A DNA stretch of 64,000 nt from Pseudomonas salomonii (GTDB lineage: Bacteria > Pseudomonadota > Gammaproteobacteria > Pseudomonadales > Pseudomonadaceae): the NCBI RefSeq assembly GCF_900107155.1, contig NZ_FNOX01000007.1, positions 336,170 through 400,169 on the forward strand, read 5' to 3'. This document shows, piece by piece, positions 17,707 to 27,879 of the stretch. The position numbers and the translations under genes were made by a program. The notes under the pieces are model-generated. The model searched no databases. It saw nothing but the letters and a program-made list of their open reading frames with translations, and was not told the origin of the DNA. The stretch's first letter is position 1; each line of letters opens with the position of its first letter.

Positions 17707-18207
17707 ATGACCGCGCTGAAATACCTCCAGGCCTACCCCGCAGCGCTTCAAGAGCAAGTGCGCCAGTTGATCGCCAAGGACCAATTGGGCGCCTACCTGG
17801 AGCAACGCTACCCCGAGCGCCACGGCGTGCAGAGCGACAAGGCGCTATACAGCTATGCCCTGGCGTTGAAGCAGGAACACCTGCGCAACGCGCCGGCCAT
17901 CGACAAAGTGCTGTTCGACAACCGCCTGGACCTCACCCACCGCGCTCTGGGCCTGCACACCACGATTTCACGGGTGCAGGGCGGCAACCTCAAAGCCAAG
18001 AAAGAGATCCGCATTGCCGCGCTGTTCAAGGAAGCCGCGCCGGAGTTTCTGCGCATGATCGTGGTACACGAGCTGGCGCACTTCAAGGAATCGGACCACA
18101 ACAAGGCGTTCTATAAACTCTGTGAGTACATGATGCCGGGCTACCATCAGGTGGAATTCGACCTGCGGGTGTACCTCACGTATCGCGACTTGCAGGGCAA
18201 GCCCTAA
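17707..18207 (+). CDS. YgjP-like zinc metalloprotein (M48 / DUF45 type)
   Basis: 166 residues. It ends with a zinc-protease motif VVHELAHFKESDHNKAFY: HExxH plus a third His and the YMMPGY motif typical of the YgjP family. Members are presumed metal-dependent hydrolases; substrates are unknown. The ATG at 17707 lies 44 bases after the upstream gene. It is followed at 19 bases by a small DNA-binding protein gene, probably in the same operon. Confidence 0.8.
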   Translation: MTALKYLQAYPAALQEQVRQLIAKDQLGAYLEQRYPERHGVQSDKALYSYALALKQEHLRNAPAIDKVLFDNRLDLTHRALGLHTTISRVQGGNLKAKKEIRIAALFKEAAPEFLRMIVVHELAHFKESDHNKAFYKLCEYMMPGYHQVEFDLRVYLTYRDLQGKP

Positions 18208-18226
18208 CTTCACAAGGCGTTCGAGC

Positions 18227-18523
18227 ATGGATGTGAGCAAGACCAAAAGCAGTTTCTACCGCCGCCTGTATGTGGCTTACCTGATCGACAGCGGCCAGGC
18301 CAGCAGCGTGCCGGCACTGACCGACGCCACCGGCATGCCACGGCGCACGGCGCAGGACACGATTGCGGCGTTGGCTGATCTGGATATTGTGTGTGAATTC
18401 GAGCAGGAGGACGGTGCGCGTAATCATGCTGGGTGTTATCGGATTCGCAGCTGGGGCGCGATTGATCGGCGCTGGATCGAGGCGAACCTTGGGGTGGTCA
18501 AGCAGGTGTTGGGTTATCCCTGA
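18227..18523 (+). CDS. Winged-helix DNA-binding protein
   Basis: 98 residues. The N-terminal half reads as a helix-turn-helix (SSVPALTDATGMPRRTAQDT) followed by a wing-like segment with NHAGCYRIRSWG. Small transcription regulators of this sort occur beside ygjP-like genes in pseudomonads. No ligand domain is present; target genes are unknown. Confidence 0.6.
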   Translation: MDVSKTKSSFYRRLYVAYLIDSGQASSVPALTDATGMPRRTAQDTIAALADLDIVCEFEQEDGARNHAGCYRIRSWGAIDRRWIEANLGVVKQVLGYP

Positions 18524-18548
18524 GGCTTGTGGTGAATTGTCTGACGCC

Positions 18549-18630
18549 TTCGCGAGCAAGCCCGCTCCCACATTCGACCGCATTTCAAAGTATGTACGCG
18601 GTTAAATGTGGGAGCGGGCTTGCTCGCGAA
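18549..18630. repeat. REPIN, family A (A1/A1)
   Basis: Two inverted copies of the GGGAGCGGGCTTGCTCGCGA core between convergent genes; the right copy ends seven bases before the stop codon of the GNAT gene. Confidence 0.9.
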
Positions 18631-18637
18631 GAGGCCC

Positions 18638-19090
18638 TCAGCTACGCCGCATACCAATATGGGGAATGTCATCCTCCAGGTATTCCTCACCCGCCACCGC
18701 AAACCCGTACCGCCCGTAATACCCCTGCAAATGCGCCTGGGCTGACAGATAAATCGGCGTCTGCGGCCAGATGTCTTCAATGCGCTTGAGCGCTTCTTCC
18801 ATCATCTGGTGCCCCAGCCCGGTACCGCGTGCCACCGGTGCCACGATCACTCGGCCAATTACCACGTCACCGCCCTGTGATTCCGGGTCCAGCAGGCGCA
18901 GGTAAGCCACCAGCACGTCATCTTGCCAGGCCATCAAGTGGTGGGTATCGCCCGAAAGATCCTGCCCGTCGAGGTCTTGATACACGCATTTTTGCTCGAC
19001 GACGAACACCTCATTGCGCAGACGCATAATGGCGTACAGCTGCTCTTTGCCGAGGTCTTCGTGATGTTTGCAGACCCATTCAACCGTCAT
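18638..19090 (-). CDS. ElaA-like GNAT N-acetyltransferase
   Basis: 150 residues of the GNAT fold. The ElaA pattern is clear: LYAIMRLRNEVFVVEQKC near the N-terminus, GDVVIGRVIVAPVARGTGLG as the acetyl-CoA loop (residues 75-94), and a C-terminal LQGYYGRYGF with EYLEDDIPHIGM. The acyl acceptor is unknown. The longer frame upstream was discarded because the conserved start MTVEWVCKHHEDL follows an AAGGGAAAA site. Confidence 0.85.
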   Translation of the reverse strand: MTVEWVCKHHEDLGKEQLYAIMRLRNEVFVVEQKCVYQDLDGQDLSGDTHHLMAWQDDVLVAYLRLLDPESQGGDVVIGRVIVAPVARGTGLGHQMMEEALKRIEDIWPQTPIYLSAQAHLQGYYGRYGFAVAGEEYLEDDIPHIGMRRS

Positions 19091-19292
19091 GGCGTTTTCC
19101 CTTATTAATGTTTGTTGCCGATAGTAAGCGCCACCGGCCGCCCTGTCTAAAGCGAGCATTTTTGTGAATGGCGTCAATTTGCCATCATTCAGTTCGATCG
19201 CTGCTGGCTTCTTTGTGTAATCTGCAATACGGGCTCATTGATGAGCTACTGTTATCAGGCCACTGCCTGCCTGCCCGCCAAGGACCTTGAGC

Positions 19293-20030
19293 ATGCCGCG
19301 ATTTTCTCGTGCCGTTGCTTTGATTGGAGTGTTGCTGCTGGCCCAGCCCGCGGTGGCGCAGCGCTTGCGCCTGGTAGCGGATGTATGGCCACCGTTTACC
19401 GATTCCACCTTGATTAACGGCGGCCTGGCCACTGACATTGTCAGTACGGCGCTGGCCCGCGCAGGGTATGCCAGTGATTTTGAGCAGGTGCCCTGGGCGC
19501 GGGCGTTGATGGGCGTGGGCGATGGCCGTTATGACGTGTTGATCAACGCCTGGTACGACGATGCCCGCACCAGGCTGGGCCAGTTTTCCGGCGAATACCT
19601 GATGAATCGCGTGCGGTTTATCAAGCGCCGCGACGACCCCATCGACTATCAGAACCTGGAGCAACTGCACGACGATCCCATCGCCGTGGTGCGCGGCTAC
19701 GCCTACTCGGCGGCGTTCGAGCAGGATGCGCAGTTGCAGAAAGTGCCGGTGCATAACTTCGCCATGGCGGTGCGTATGCTGGCGGCCAGACGCGTCAGGC
19801 TGACGCTGGAAGATGAGTTTGTAGCCCGCTATTACCTGGCGCGGGAGTCGCCCCGGGTGCGCAATGCGGTGGAGTTTTTACCCAAGCCGCTGAGCGAGAA
19901 CAGCCTGCATATTCTGGTGAGCCTGAAGAACCCCGAGCATGAGCAGATCGTGGCCAGCTTTGATCGGGAGATTGCCAGGATGAAGGCAGATGGCAGTTAT
20001 GCAAGGTTGATGAAGGAGCATGGGATGTAG
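19293..20030 (+). CDS. Periplasmic amino-acid-type solute-binding protein
   Basis: 245 residues with a signal peptide ending ...LLLAQPAVAQ. The mature part is a family 3 solute-binding domain (LRLVADVWPPF, YDVLINAWYDDARTR, KPLSENSLHILVSLKNPEHE). No permease or ATPase gene is adjacent, so it may serve a transporter encoded elsewhere or act as a sensor-type protein. Start is ATG 19293; a TTG two codons earlier is possible. Confidence 0.75.
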   Translation: MPRFSRAVALIGVLLLAQPAVAQRLRLVADVWPPFTDSTLINGGLATDIVSTALARAGYASDFEQVPWARALMGVGDGRYDVLINAWYDDARTRLGQFSGEYLMNRVRFIKRRDDPIDYQNLEQLHDDPIAVVRGYAYSAAFEQDAQLQKVPVHNFAMAVRMLAARRVRLTLEDEFVARYYLARESPRVRNAVEFLPKPLSENSLHILVSLKNPEHEQIVASFDREIARMKADGSYARLMKEHGM

Positions 20031-20042
20031 TGTTTTGGCGGT

Positions 20043-22226
20043 CTACGCCGCGCTGGTGTCTTTGATCAGATGCGCCGCCAACGTGCGTAACGGCCCCAAC
20101 TGGCGGCAAATCAACGCCAGTTGCGTCTGCACCAACCGCTGCCCCTCATCAATCTCATCGGGCATCTGCTCCAGGTCCGCCGCCAATGCTTCTTCGGCAT
20201 CACTCTGAATCGCAATCGGCTGCTTGTTGGCCAGCCCCGTGGCGATTTCGTCGATACTCGCCGCCAGGCTGTTACCGGCGCCGTTGATCAGATGTTCACG
20301 CACGTCGGCCGGTAATTGAGTCTCCCGATGCGCACCCAGCCCGGAAAGGTAGCTGAGCAAGGTGTGCGACAGCACCAGAAAGCGGAAACCCACATCGGCC
20401 TCCTTACGGAAATGCCCAGGTTCCATGAGCATATTCGCCAGCGTGGTGGACAGCGCCGCATCGGCGTTGTGCGCATTGCGCCGCGCCAGCCGGTAGGCCA
20501 GGTCGTCGCGCTTGCCGGCGGCGTATTGCTGCATGATCTGGCGCAGGTAAATGCTGTTGCAGGTCAGGGTGTTGGCCAGCACCTTGTTCAGACGCCGGCC
20601 TTGCCAGTCCGGCAGGAACAGGAACACCGCCAGGCCTGCAATCAAACTGCCCAGCAAGGTATCGAACAGGCGTGGCAGGAACAGCCCGTAACCGTCGCCC
20701 ACCTGGTTGAAGCAGAACAGCACCATCAGGGTGATCGCCGCCGTGGCCAGGGTGTAGCGGGTGGTACGGTTGATAAAGAACACCAGGCCTGCGGCGATGG
20801 CGAACATTGACTGCACCAGCGGGCTTGGGAACAGGTCGAACAGCGCCCAGGCCACGGTCAGGCCGATGGCGGTGCCGATGATCCGCTGGCCGAGCTTGCG
20901 CCGCGTGGCGCCGTAGTTGGGCTGGCACACGAACAGGGTGGTGAGGATGATCCAGTAACCCTGGGAGGGGTGGATGAGGTGCACCATCCAATAGCCGATA
21001 CTCAGTGCCAGCGGCAGGCGCAGGGCGTGACGGAACAGCAGTGACGTCGGCGTCAGTTGCGTGCGCAGGCGCGTCCACATTTCCTTGAGGTTGCGCGGGG
21101 CACGGTCCAGCAGGCTGCTGTCGGTGGCGTCGGCCAGGGAGTCGGGGTTGCTGGCATCGCCGAGCAGGCGGTCGAGGGTGGACAGGTTGGCCGCCAACGC
21201 CCGCAACGAGCGCAACAGGCCGCGCCAGGCCGGGTTGCTCTGGATGCGCAAGTGCTCCAGGGAGGCGTTCAGGTCGCCCAGGGCTTCAGCGAAGCTGTCG
21301 TCATAAATGAACGGCTGGCGCAGCTGGATTGATTCGGCCAGGGCCTGGCAGGCCTTGCCTTGCTGGCGCAACAGGCGCTGGCAGCGGAACAGCACGTCGC
21401 TGTGGAAGAAGGCTTCGGCCAGGGCGTTGTAAGGGTAGTGGGACGAGCTGGCGCGTTCGTGGATATCCTGGGCCAGAAAGTACAGCTTCAGGTAACGGCT
21501 GACTTTCGAGCCTGGGCGGCCATTGCCCACGCGGTGCAGGATGATTTCTTTCGCGGCATTCAGCGCCGCCACCACCCGGCCGTTTTGCTGGGCCAGTTCC
21601 AGGCGGCGGGCTTGCACATCCAGTTGGCGGATCGGCTCGAACAGCGACGATTTGAGTTTGAGGTAACGCCCCAGCTCGCGAAACAACCGCGCCAGGCTTT
21701 GCTGCACCGGCTGATTGGAAAACAGCACCTGCCACAGCACCGACAGCACGCCATACCACGCCGCACCGGCCACCAGCAGCAACGGCTCATGCCAGAAGTC
21801 GGTGACGGCGCCACCGCGCTGGTCCACGCCGATCATGGTGTAAACCGACAGAATCAACGTCGCTGAAGCAATCGCGCCATAACGTTCGCCCAACGCGCCG
21901 AGCATGGTCAGGCAGAAGCTGGCCAGGGCCAGGGCGATGGCGAAGATCCAGGGATAGGGAAACAGCAGCTCAACCGACAGCGCGGCGACGCTGAAACACA
22001 CCAGCGTCACCGCCAGTGCATTCAGGCGGCCTTGCCAGCTGTCATCAGTCTCGGCCAGGGCGCTGGCGATAATCCCCAGGAACAGCGGGATCAGCAGGGT
22101 CATTTCGTTCTGATACCAGCACAGCGCCATGCTGCCGGTGAGGGCGATGAATACCCGAACGCTGTAACTGAATTTATCCAGCGCCCACAGGCGCCGCATG
22201 GACTGCTTGAACGAGGTCGATGACAT
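20043..22226 (-). CDS. YccS/YhfK-type FUSC membrane protein
   Basis: 727 residues. Two blocks of hydrophobic helices (about 25-170 and 395-520) are each followed by a large soluble part, which is the layout of the YccS family and of aromatic-acid efflux (AaeB-like) proteins. Motifs: LIPLFLGIIASALAETDDSW in the first block; GYWIILTTLFVCQPNYGATR and RIIGTAIGLTVAWALF in the second (FUSC). Role presumed export of small organic acids; substrate unknown. Start chosen at the second Met (22226). Confidence 0.82.
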   Translation of the reverse strand: MSSTSFKQSMRRLWALDKFSYSVRVFIALTGSMALCWYQNEMTLLIPLFLGIIASALAETDDSWQGRLNALAVTLVCFSVAALSVELLFPYPWIFAIALALASFCLTMLGALGERYGAIASATLILSVYTMIGVDQRGGAVTDFWHEPLLLVAGAAWYGVLSVLWQVLFSNQPVQQSLARLFRELGRYLKLKSSLFEPIRQLDVQARRLELAQQNGRVVAALNAAKEIILHRVGNGRPGSKVSRYLKLYFLAQDIHERASSSHYPYNALAEAFFHSDVLFRCQRLLRQQGKACQALAESIQLRQPFIYDDSFAEALGDLNASLEHLRIQSNPAWRGLLRSLRALAANLSTLDRLLGDASNPDSLADATDSSLLDRAPRNLKEMWTRLRTQLTPTSLLFRHALRLPLALSIGYWMVHLIHPSQGYWIILTTLFVCQPNYGATRRKLGQRIIGTAIGLTVAWALFDLFPSPLVQSMFAIAAGLVFFINRTTRYTLATAAITLMVLFCFNQVGDGYGLFLPRLFDTLLGSLIAGLAVFLFLPDWQGRRLNKVLANTLTCNSIYLRQIMQQYAAGKRDDLAYRLARRNAHNADAALSTTLANMLMEPGHFRKEADVGFRFLVLSHTLLSYLSGLGAHRETQLPADVREHLINGAGNSLAASIDEIATGLANKQPIAIQSDAEEALAADLEQMPDEIDEGQRLVQTQLALICRQLGPLRTLAAHLIKDTSAA

Positions 22227-22355
22227 GAAGTCTGGAGTCTTCCGGGACGATGCCGCTAAATTGAGCCAGTAATGACGCCACGGCAAGCGTGGCGATCACA
22301 TGTAACAGCGAAATTTATTCCAGGGCCTGCATTCTAAATGTGGAATGCAATCAAT

Positions 22356-22442
22356 GTGGGAGCGGGCTTGCTCGCGAATGCGCAGTGTCAGTCAGCACAT
22401 CTGATACTGATACACCGCCTTCGCGAGCAAGCCCGCTCCCAC
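22356..22442. repeat. REPIN, family A (A1/A1)
   Basis: Inverted pair of the GGGAGCGGGCTTGCTCGCGA core between the yhiN-like gene and the FUSC gene. Confidence 0.9.
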
Positions 22443-22460
22443 ATTTTTTACCGCGTTGTG

Positions 22461-23639
22461 TCAGGCGTATTGCGCGGCCGCATAGCCGGACGCCCAGGCC
22501 CACTGGAAATTAAACCCACCCAGGTGACCGGTCACATCCAACACTTCACCAATAAAGTACAGCCCTGGGCTTTTCAGCGATTCCATGGTCTTGGACGACA
22601 CTTCCCGCGTGTCCACGCCACCCAGCGTCACCTCGGCCGTGCGATAGCCTTCGGTGCCCGCGGGCACCAACTGCCAGCTCGACAGCTTTTGCGCAATGTC
22701 GGCCACTTCGGCGTGGGTGTATTGCTTCATCGGCTTGGACACAAACCAGCTCTGCGCCAACAGGTTGGCCATCTTCTTGGTGAAGATCTCACCCAGCAGG
22801 GTTTTCAGCTCGCTGTTGGGGTGCTCGACCTGTTGCTGTTGCAACCAGCTGTGCGCGTCGTGGTCGGGCAGCAGGTTGATTTCCACCGTGTCGCCGGTTT
22901 CCCAGTAGGACGAAATCTGCAGAATCGCCGGGCCACTGAGGCCACGGTGGGTAAACAGGATGTTCTCGCGAAAGCTCTGGTCGTTGCAGCTCACCAGGCA
23001 ATCCACGGATGTACCGGACAGCTCGCCGCACAGTTCCTTGAGCTGGTCGGTGATGGTAAACGGCACCAAACCTGCGCGGGTCGGCAGCAGTTCGTGGCCA
23101 AATTGCTTGGCCACCTGGTAACCAAAACCGGTGGCGCCCAGGGTCGGAATCGACAGGCCGCCCGTGGCGATCACCAGGGATTCGCAGTGCAGTTCGCCCA
23201 AGGTGGTTTGCAACTGATAGCCGCCGTCGACTTTGGCGATTTCCTCGATGGAGGTGTCCAGGTGCAGGCTCACGCCGGTCTGGATGCATTCATCGAGCAG
23301 CATGCCGAGGATGTCGCTGGACTTGTTGTCGCAGAACAGCTGGCCGAGTTTTTTCTCGTGGTACGGCACGCCGTGCTTGGCCACCAGCCCGATGAAATCC
23401 CACTGGGTGTAGCGGGCCAGGGCGGATTTGCAGAAGTGCGCGTTGTGCGAGAGGAAGTTGGCCGGTTCGGTGTACATGTTGGTGAAATTGCAGCGGCCGC
23501 CGCCGGACATCAGGATCTTTTTGCCGGCCTTGTTGGCGTGGTCGATCAGCATCACCTTGCGCCCACGCCCGGCGGCGGTCAGTGCGCACATCAAGCCTGC
23601 GGCGCCGGCGCCAATGATCACAACTTCGGTCGAGCGCAA
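22461..23639 (-). CDS. YhiN/HI0933-type FAD-dependent oxidoreductase
   Basis: About 392 residues. N-terminal FAD motif EVVIIGAGAAGLMCALTAAG, the family hallmark KKILMSGGGRCNFTN, a second ATGGLSIPTLGATG, and a C-terminal FIGEVLDVTGHLGGFNFQWA. Reaction unknown. No ATG or GTG fits: a TTG at 23639, eight bases after GAGGA, gives the expected N-terminus. The upstream frame runs into a dispersed repeat. It probably follows dbpA in one transcript, with the repeat hairpin between. Confidence 0.85.
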   Translation of the reverse strand: MRSTEVVIIGAGAAGLMCALTAAGRGRKVMLIDHANKAGKKILMSGGGRCNFTNMYTEPANFLSHNAHFCKSALARYTQWDFIGLVAKHGVPYHEKKLGQLFCDNKSSDILGMLLDECIQTGVSLHLDTSIEEIAKVDGGYQLQTTLGELHCESLVIATGGLSIPTLGATGFGYQVAKQFGHELLPTRAGLVPFTITDQLKELCGELSGTSVDCLVSCNDQSFRENILFTHRGLSGPAILQISSYWETGDTVEINLLPDHDAHSWLQQQQVEHPNSELKTLLGEIFTKKMANLLAQSWFVSKPMKQYTHAEVADIAQKLSSWQLVPAGTEGYRTAEVTLGGVDTREVSSKTMESLKSPGLYFIGEVLDVTGHLGGFNFQWAWASGYAAAQYA

Positions 23640-23661
23640 AACGGTGTCCTCATGTTCATCA

Positions 23662-23767
23662 GATCGTTCCCACGCTCTGCGTGGGAATGCCGCCATGGAC
23701 GCTCTGCGTCCGCTTTGTGACGCACAACGTCACGGGATGCGTTCCCACGCGGAGCGTGGGAACGATC
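23662..23767. repeat. Family B palindromic repeat
   Basis: Ends are inverted copies of CGTTCCCACGCTCTGCGTGG; the middle holds a second shorter inverted pair (GACGCTCTGCGTC). It fills the space between the dbpA stop (23771) and the start of the yhiN-like gene. Confidence 0.88.
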
Positions 23768-23770
23768 AGG

Positions 23771-25156
<1,386 letters not shown>

Positions 25157-25238
25157 GGGACTGGCTCTGCAAAACAAAATGTCGCGCAGTGTACCAGCCC
25201 TGTGGGATTTTCCCTGCAAGTTCTAGACGAGAAGCCTG

Positions 25239-26666
25239 TTAATGCTCAAGGTCGTGCTCGCGGCTGACCACCCGTTTGCCGTCTTTTGGCGACAGTTGCA
25301 GGAAGATCGCCGCCGCCAGCATGGCCATGATGCCGACGGTAAGGAAGGTCAGCTGGAACGCGCCCAGCACGCTTTCCACGCCGTCATTGCCCGCTTCGGC
25401 AGTGAAGCCGCCGAGCAAGGCACCGGCACAGGCTACGCCCAGGCTCAAGGACAATTGCGCCACCACCGAGAGCAAACTGTTGCCGCTGCTGGCCTGGGCG
25501 TCGTCCAGGTCGATCAGGGTGACGGTGTTCATCGCGGTAAATTGCAGCGAGTTGATCGCCCCCAGCACCGCCAGCATGCACAGCAGCAGCGGGTAGGGCG
25601 TGTGTTCGCTGACCAGGCCCATGCTGGCCAGCATGATGCCCAGCGCCAGGGTGTTGCCGGTGAGCACAATGCGATAGCCCAGCCGCTCGATCAGTGGCCG
25701 CGCGATGGACTTGGCAAACATCGCCGCCGCTGCCAGGGGCAGCATGCTCATCCCGGCTTCGGAGGGCGAATAACCCAGTGCCACCTGCAGCAGCAACGGC
25801 ACCAGAAAGGGCAGTGCGCCGCTGCCCAACCGGGCGAACAGATTGCCGAGGATGCCCACGGCAAAGGTGCGGGTTTTGAACAGCACCGGCGAGAACAGTG
25901 GGTTGTCGATATGCCCGGCACGCAGCCAGTACGCGGCCAGGCAGGCGAGCCCGCCGAACAACAGCAACATCACCCGCAGGTGCGGCAGGTGCAGTTCGCC
26001 CAGACCTTCCATGGCGATGGTGATCAGCACCATCGCCGCGCCAAACAGCACAAACCCCACACTGTCAAAGCGCGTGCGTTCGCTGCCGCGCAAGTCGGGG
26101 ATGAGTTTCCACACGGCGTAGCAACCGACCATGCCCACCGGCAGGTTGATCAGGAAGATCCAGTGCCAGGTCAGGTATTGCACCATCCAGCCGCCCATGG
26201 TCGGGCCGAGCAACGGGCCGAGCAGGCCGGGAATGGTGATGAAGCCCATGATGCGCACCAGTTCGGAGCGCGGATAAGCACGCAGGACCACCAGCCGCCC
26301 GACCGGCAGCATCAGCGCACCGCCCAAACCCTGGATAACACGCGCGCCGACCAGCATGGTCAAGCTGCTCGACAAGGCGCACAGCAAGGAGCCGATGCTG
26401 AACAGCATGATTGCGCCGAAGAAGATTTTTTTGGTGCCGAAGCGGTCGGCCACCCAGCCCGAAGCCGGGATCAGCAAGGCGACGGTGAGCATGTAGGCGA
26501 TCACCACCCCTTGCATGCGCAGCGGGTTTTCCGCCAAGTCCCGCGCCATGGCCGGCAGGGCGGTGTTGAGAATCGTCCCGTCCAGCGACTGCATGAAGAA
26601 GGCAATCGCTACCACCCAGGGTAGCCAGCGGGCGGTCTTGGCATCGAGAGGGGCGCGATTCGGCAT
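25239..26666 (-). CDS. DHA2-family MFS multidrug exporter (MdtD-like)
   Basis: 475 residues with about 14 hydrophobic helices. DHA2 motifs: SLDGTILNTALPAMA in the first helix, PASGWVADRFGTKKIFF (motif A) and the motif C-like ITIPGLLGPLLGPTMGGW. Such proteins export drugs by proton antiport. It resembles MdtD, but no mdtABC or membrane-fusion gene is near. It follows the rhlA-like gene on the same strand with 36 bases between, so it may be co-expressed and might export lipid products; that is inference only. Confidence 0.85.
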   Translation of the reverse strand: MPNRAPLDAKTARWLPWVVAIAFFMQSLDGTILNTALPAMARDLAENPLRMQGVVIAYMLTVALLIPASGWVADRFGTKKIFFGAIMLFSIGSLLCALSSSLTMLVGARVIQGLGGALMLPVGRLVVLRAYPRSELVRIMGFITIPGLLGPLLGPTMGGWMVQYLTWHWIFLINLPVGMVGCYAVWKLIPDLRGSERTRFDSVGFVLFGAAMVLITIAMEGLGELHLPHLRVMLLLFGGLACLAAYWLRAGHIDNPLFSPVLFKTRTFAVGILGNLFARLGSGALPFLVPLLLQVALGYSPSEAGMSMLPLAAAAMFAKSIARPLIERLGYRIVLTGNTLALGIMLASMGLVSEHTPYPLLLCMLAVLGAINSLQFTAMNTVTLIDLDDAQASSGNSLLSVVAQLSLSLGVACAGALLGGFTAEAGNDGVESVLGAFQLTFLTVGIMAMLAAAIFLQLSPKDGKRVVSREHDLEH

Positions 26667-26702
26667 ATGAACCCTTTTTATTAGCAGGCTATGTGTTGGC
26701 GA

Positions 26703-27593
26703 TTATGCGCCATCCGTCGCTCCTTTTCCCACTGGCGGTTCGTCTAATTCCGACAGGGTTGCGTGCTCTCCCACCAGGAAATCCAACAGTGCACGGTGCA
26801 CCGCCATGGCGGCTTCGCGCGACTCCAGATCGAGCAGATGGCCGGTGTGTTCGGCGACCGCAAAGCTGCTGCGGCCGACATAGTGCTTGAACAACTGGGC
26901 CTCGGCCGCCGGCGTGTATTCATCCAGGGCGCCGTTGAGGAAGTGCACCGGGGTTTCGATCCGGGTCAGCGTCGGCAGGTAATTGCCATCGCCCAAGGCC
27001 AGCACCTGATGGATATGGAAACGCGCCTGGCGGTATTCGGTGGTGGCCATGCTCGACAGATGCCGATGGTTGTTGCGCTTGAGGCGCGGCGACAGGTATT
27101 TGCCGACGGTCTCGTTGAGCAAGTGGCCGACGGCGGATTTGTCATCGGCCTCGATCAGCACGCGCACGCGCTCCACGTAGTCGAGCATGGCCTGGTTGAG
27201 GTTGGGCGCCAGGGCCATCACCACCGAGCTTTCGATGGACGGCGGATTGTGGGCCAGGGTCAGCAAGGTGGAGATGCCGCCCCAGGAGGCCGACACCAGA
27301 TGGTTGACCTCGAAGCGCTCCACCAGGGCGCGCAGGATTTGCACTTCGTCGTCCTTGGTCACAAGGTCGAGGTCGGTGTTGTGCTCGCGCGAATAGCCGG
27401 AGAAGGGCAGGTCGAACAGCAGCACATTAAAATGCTCCGCCAGGCATTTGCTGGTTCGCGCGAAAGAGCGGGTGGTAGACAGCGCGCCGTTGACCATCAA
27501 CACGGTCTTTTTTCCCGAATCGTTTCCTAGCTGCTCAACATGAACGTTGTAGTGCTTGAACAGCTTCTCTATGACAAAACTTCCATGATTCAT
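26703..27593 (-). CDS. rhlA: RhlA-like HAA synthase / PhaG-family acyltransferase
   Basis: 296 residues, alpha/beta hydrolase fold. It shares long stretches with P. aeruginosa RhlA as I recall it (KCLAEHFNVLLFDLPFSG; VNHLVSASWGGISTLLTL; LNQAMLDYVERVRVLIEADD). The catalytic triad is visible: Ser103 in SASWGG, Asp in NGALDEYTPAAEA, and His in EHTGHLLDLES. RhlA joins two 3-hydroxyacyl chains into the surfactant lipid HAA; PhaG, a close relative, transfers the chain to CoA. Similarity to RhlA seems the closer. No rhlB or rhlR/I is adjacent, so the end product may be HAA alone. Confidence 0.75.
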   Translation of the reverse strand: MNHGSFVIEKLFKHYNVHVEQLGNDSGKKTVLMVNGALSTTRSFARTSKCLAEHFNVLLFDLPFSGYSREHNTDLDLVTKDDEVQILRALVERFEVNHLVSASWGGISTLLTLAHNPPSIESSVVMALAPNLNQAMLDYVERVRVLIEADDKSAVGHLLNETVGKYLSPRLKRNNHRHLSSMATTEYRQARFHIHQVLALGDGNYLPTLTRIETPVHFLNGALDEYTPAAEAQLFKHYVGRSSFAVAEHTGHLLDLESREAAMAVHRALLDFLVGEHATLSELDEPPVGKGATDGA

Positions 27594-27777
27594 GTCAACG
27601 CTCCAGCTTGCCCTTCCCGGGCAAGGTCGTGCTCTCGTGGGATAGGTGGCGGTTTGCCACTAACCGTTATAACGAGGTTTTTTGCGGGCGACAACAGGCC
27701 GCACGGGGAGAAGTGTCAGATGGGATTTTGCGGTAGGAAGGGACGAAACCGGGTGCCTGAAAACGACGCAAAACTTT

Positions 27778-27865
27778 GTGGGAGCGGGCTTGCTCGCGAA
27801 AGCGGTGTGTCAGTCAATTCATCCGGAGACTGACACGACGCCTTCGCGAGCAAGCCCGCTCCCAC
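27778..27865. repeat. REPIN, family A (A1/A1)
   Basis: Inverted pair of the A1 core between the rhlA-like gene and the TldE-like gene. Confidence 0.9.
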
Positions 27866-27879
27866 AGGGGGAATTGCAT

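Noticed and set aside
26703..27593. Calling the gene phaG
   Set aside because: Several segments match RhlA better than PhaG as I remember them, though a phylogeny would be needed to settle it.
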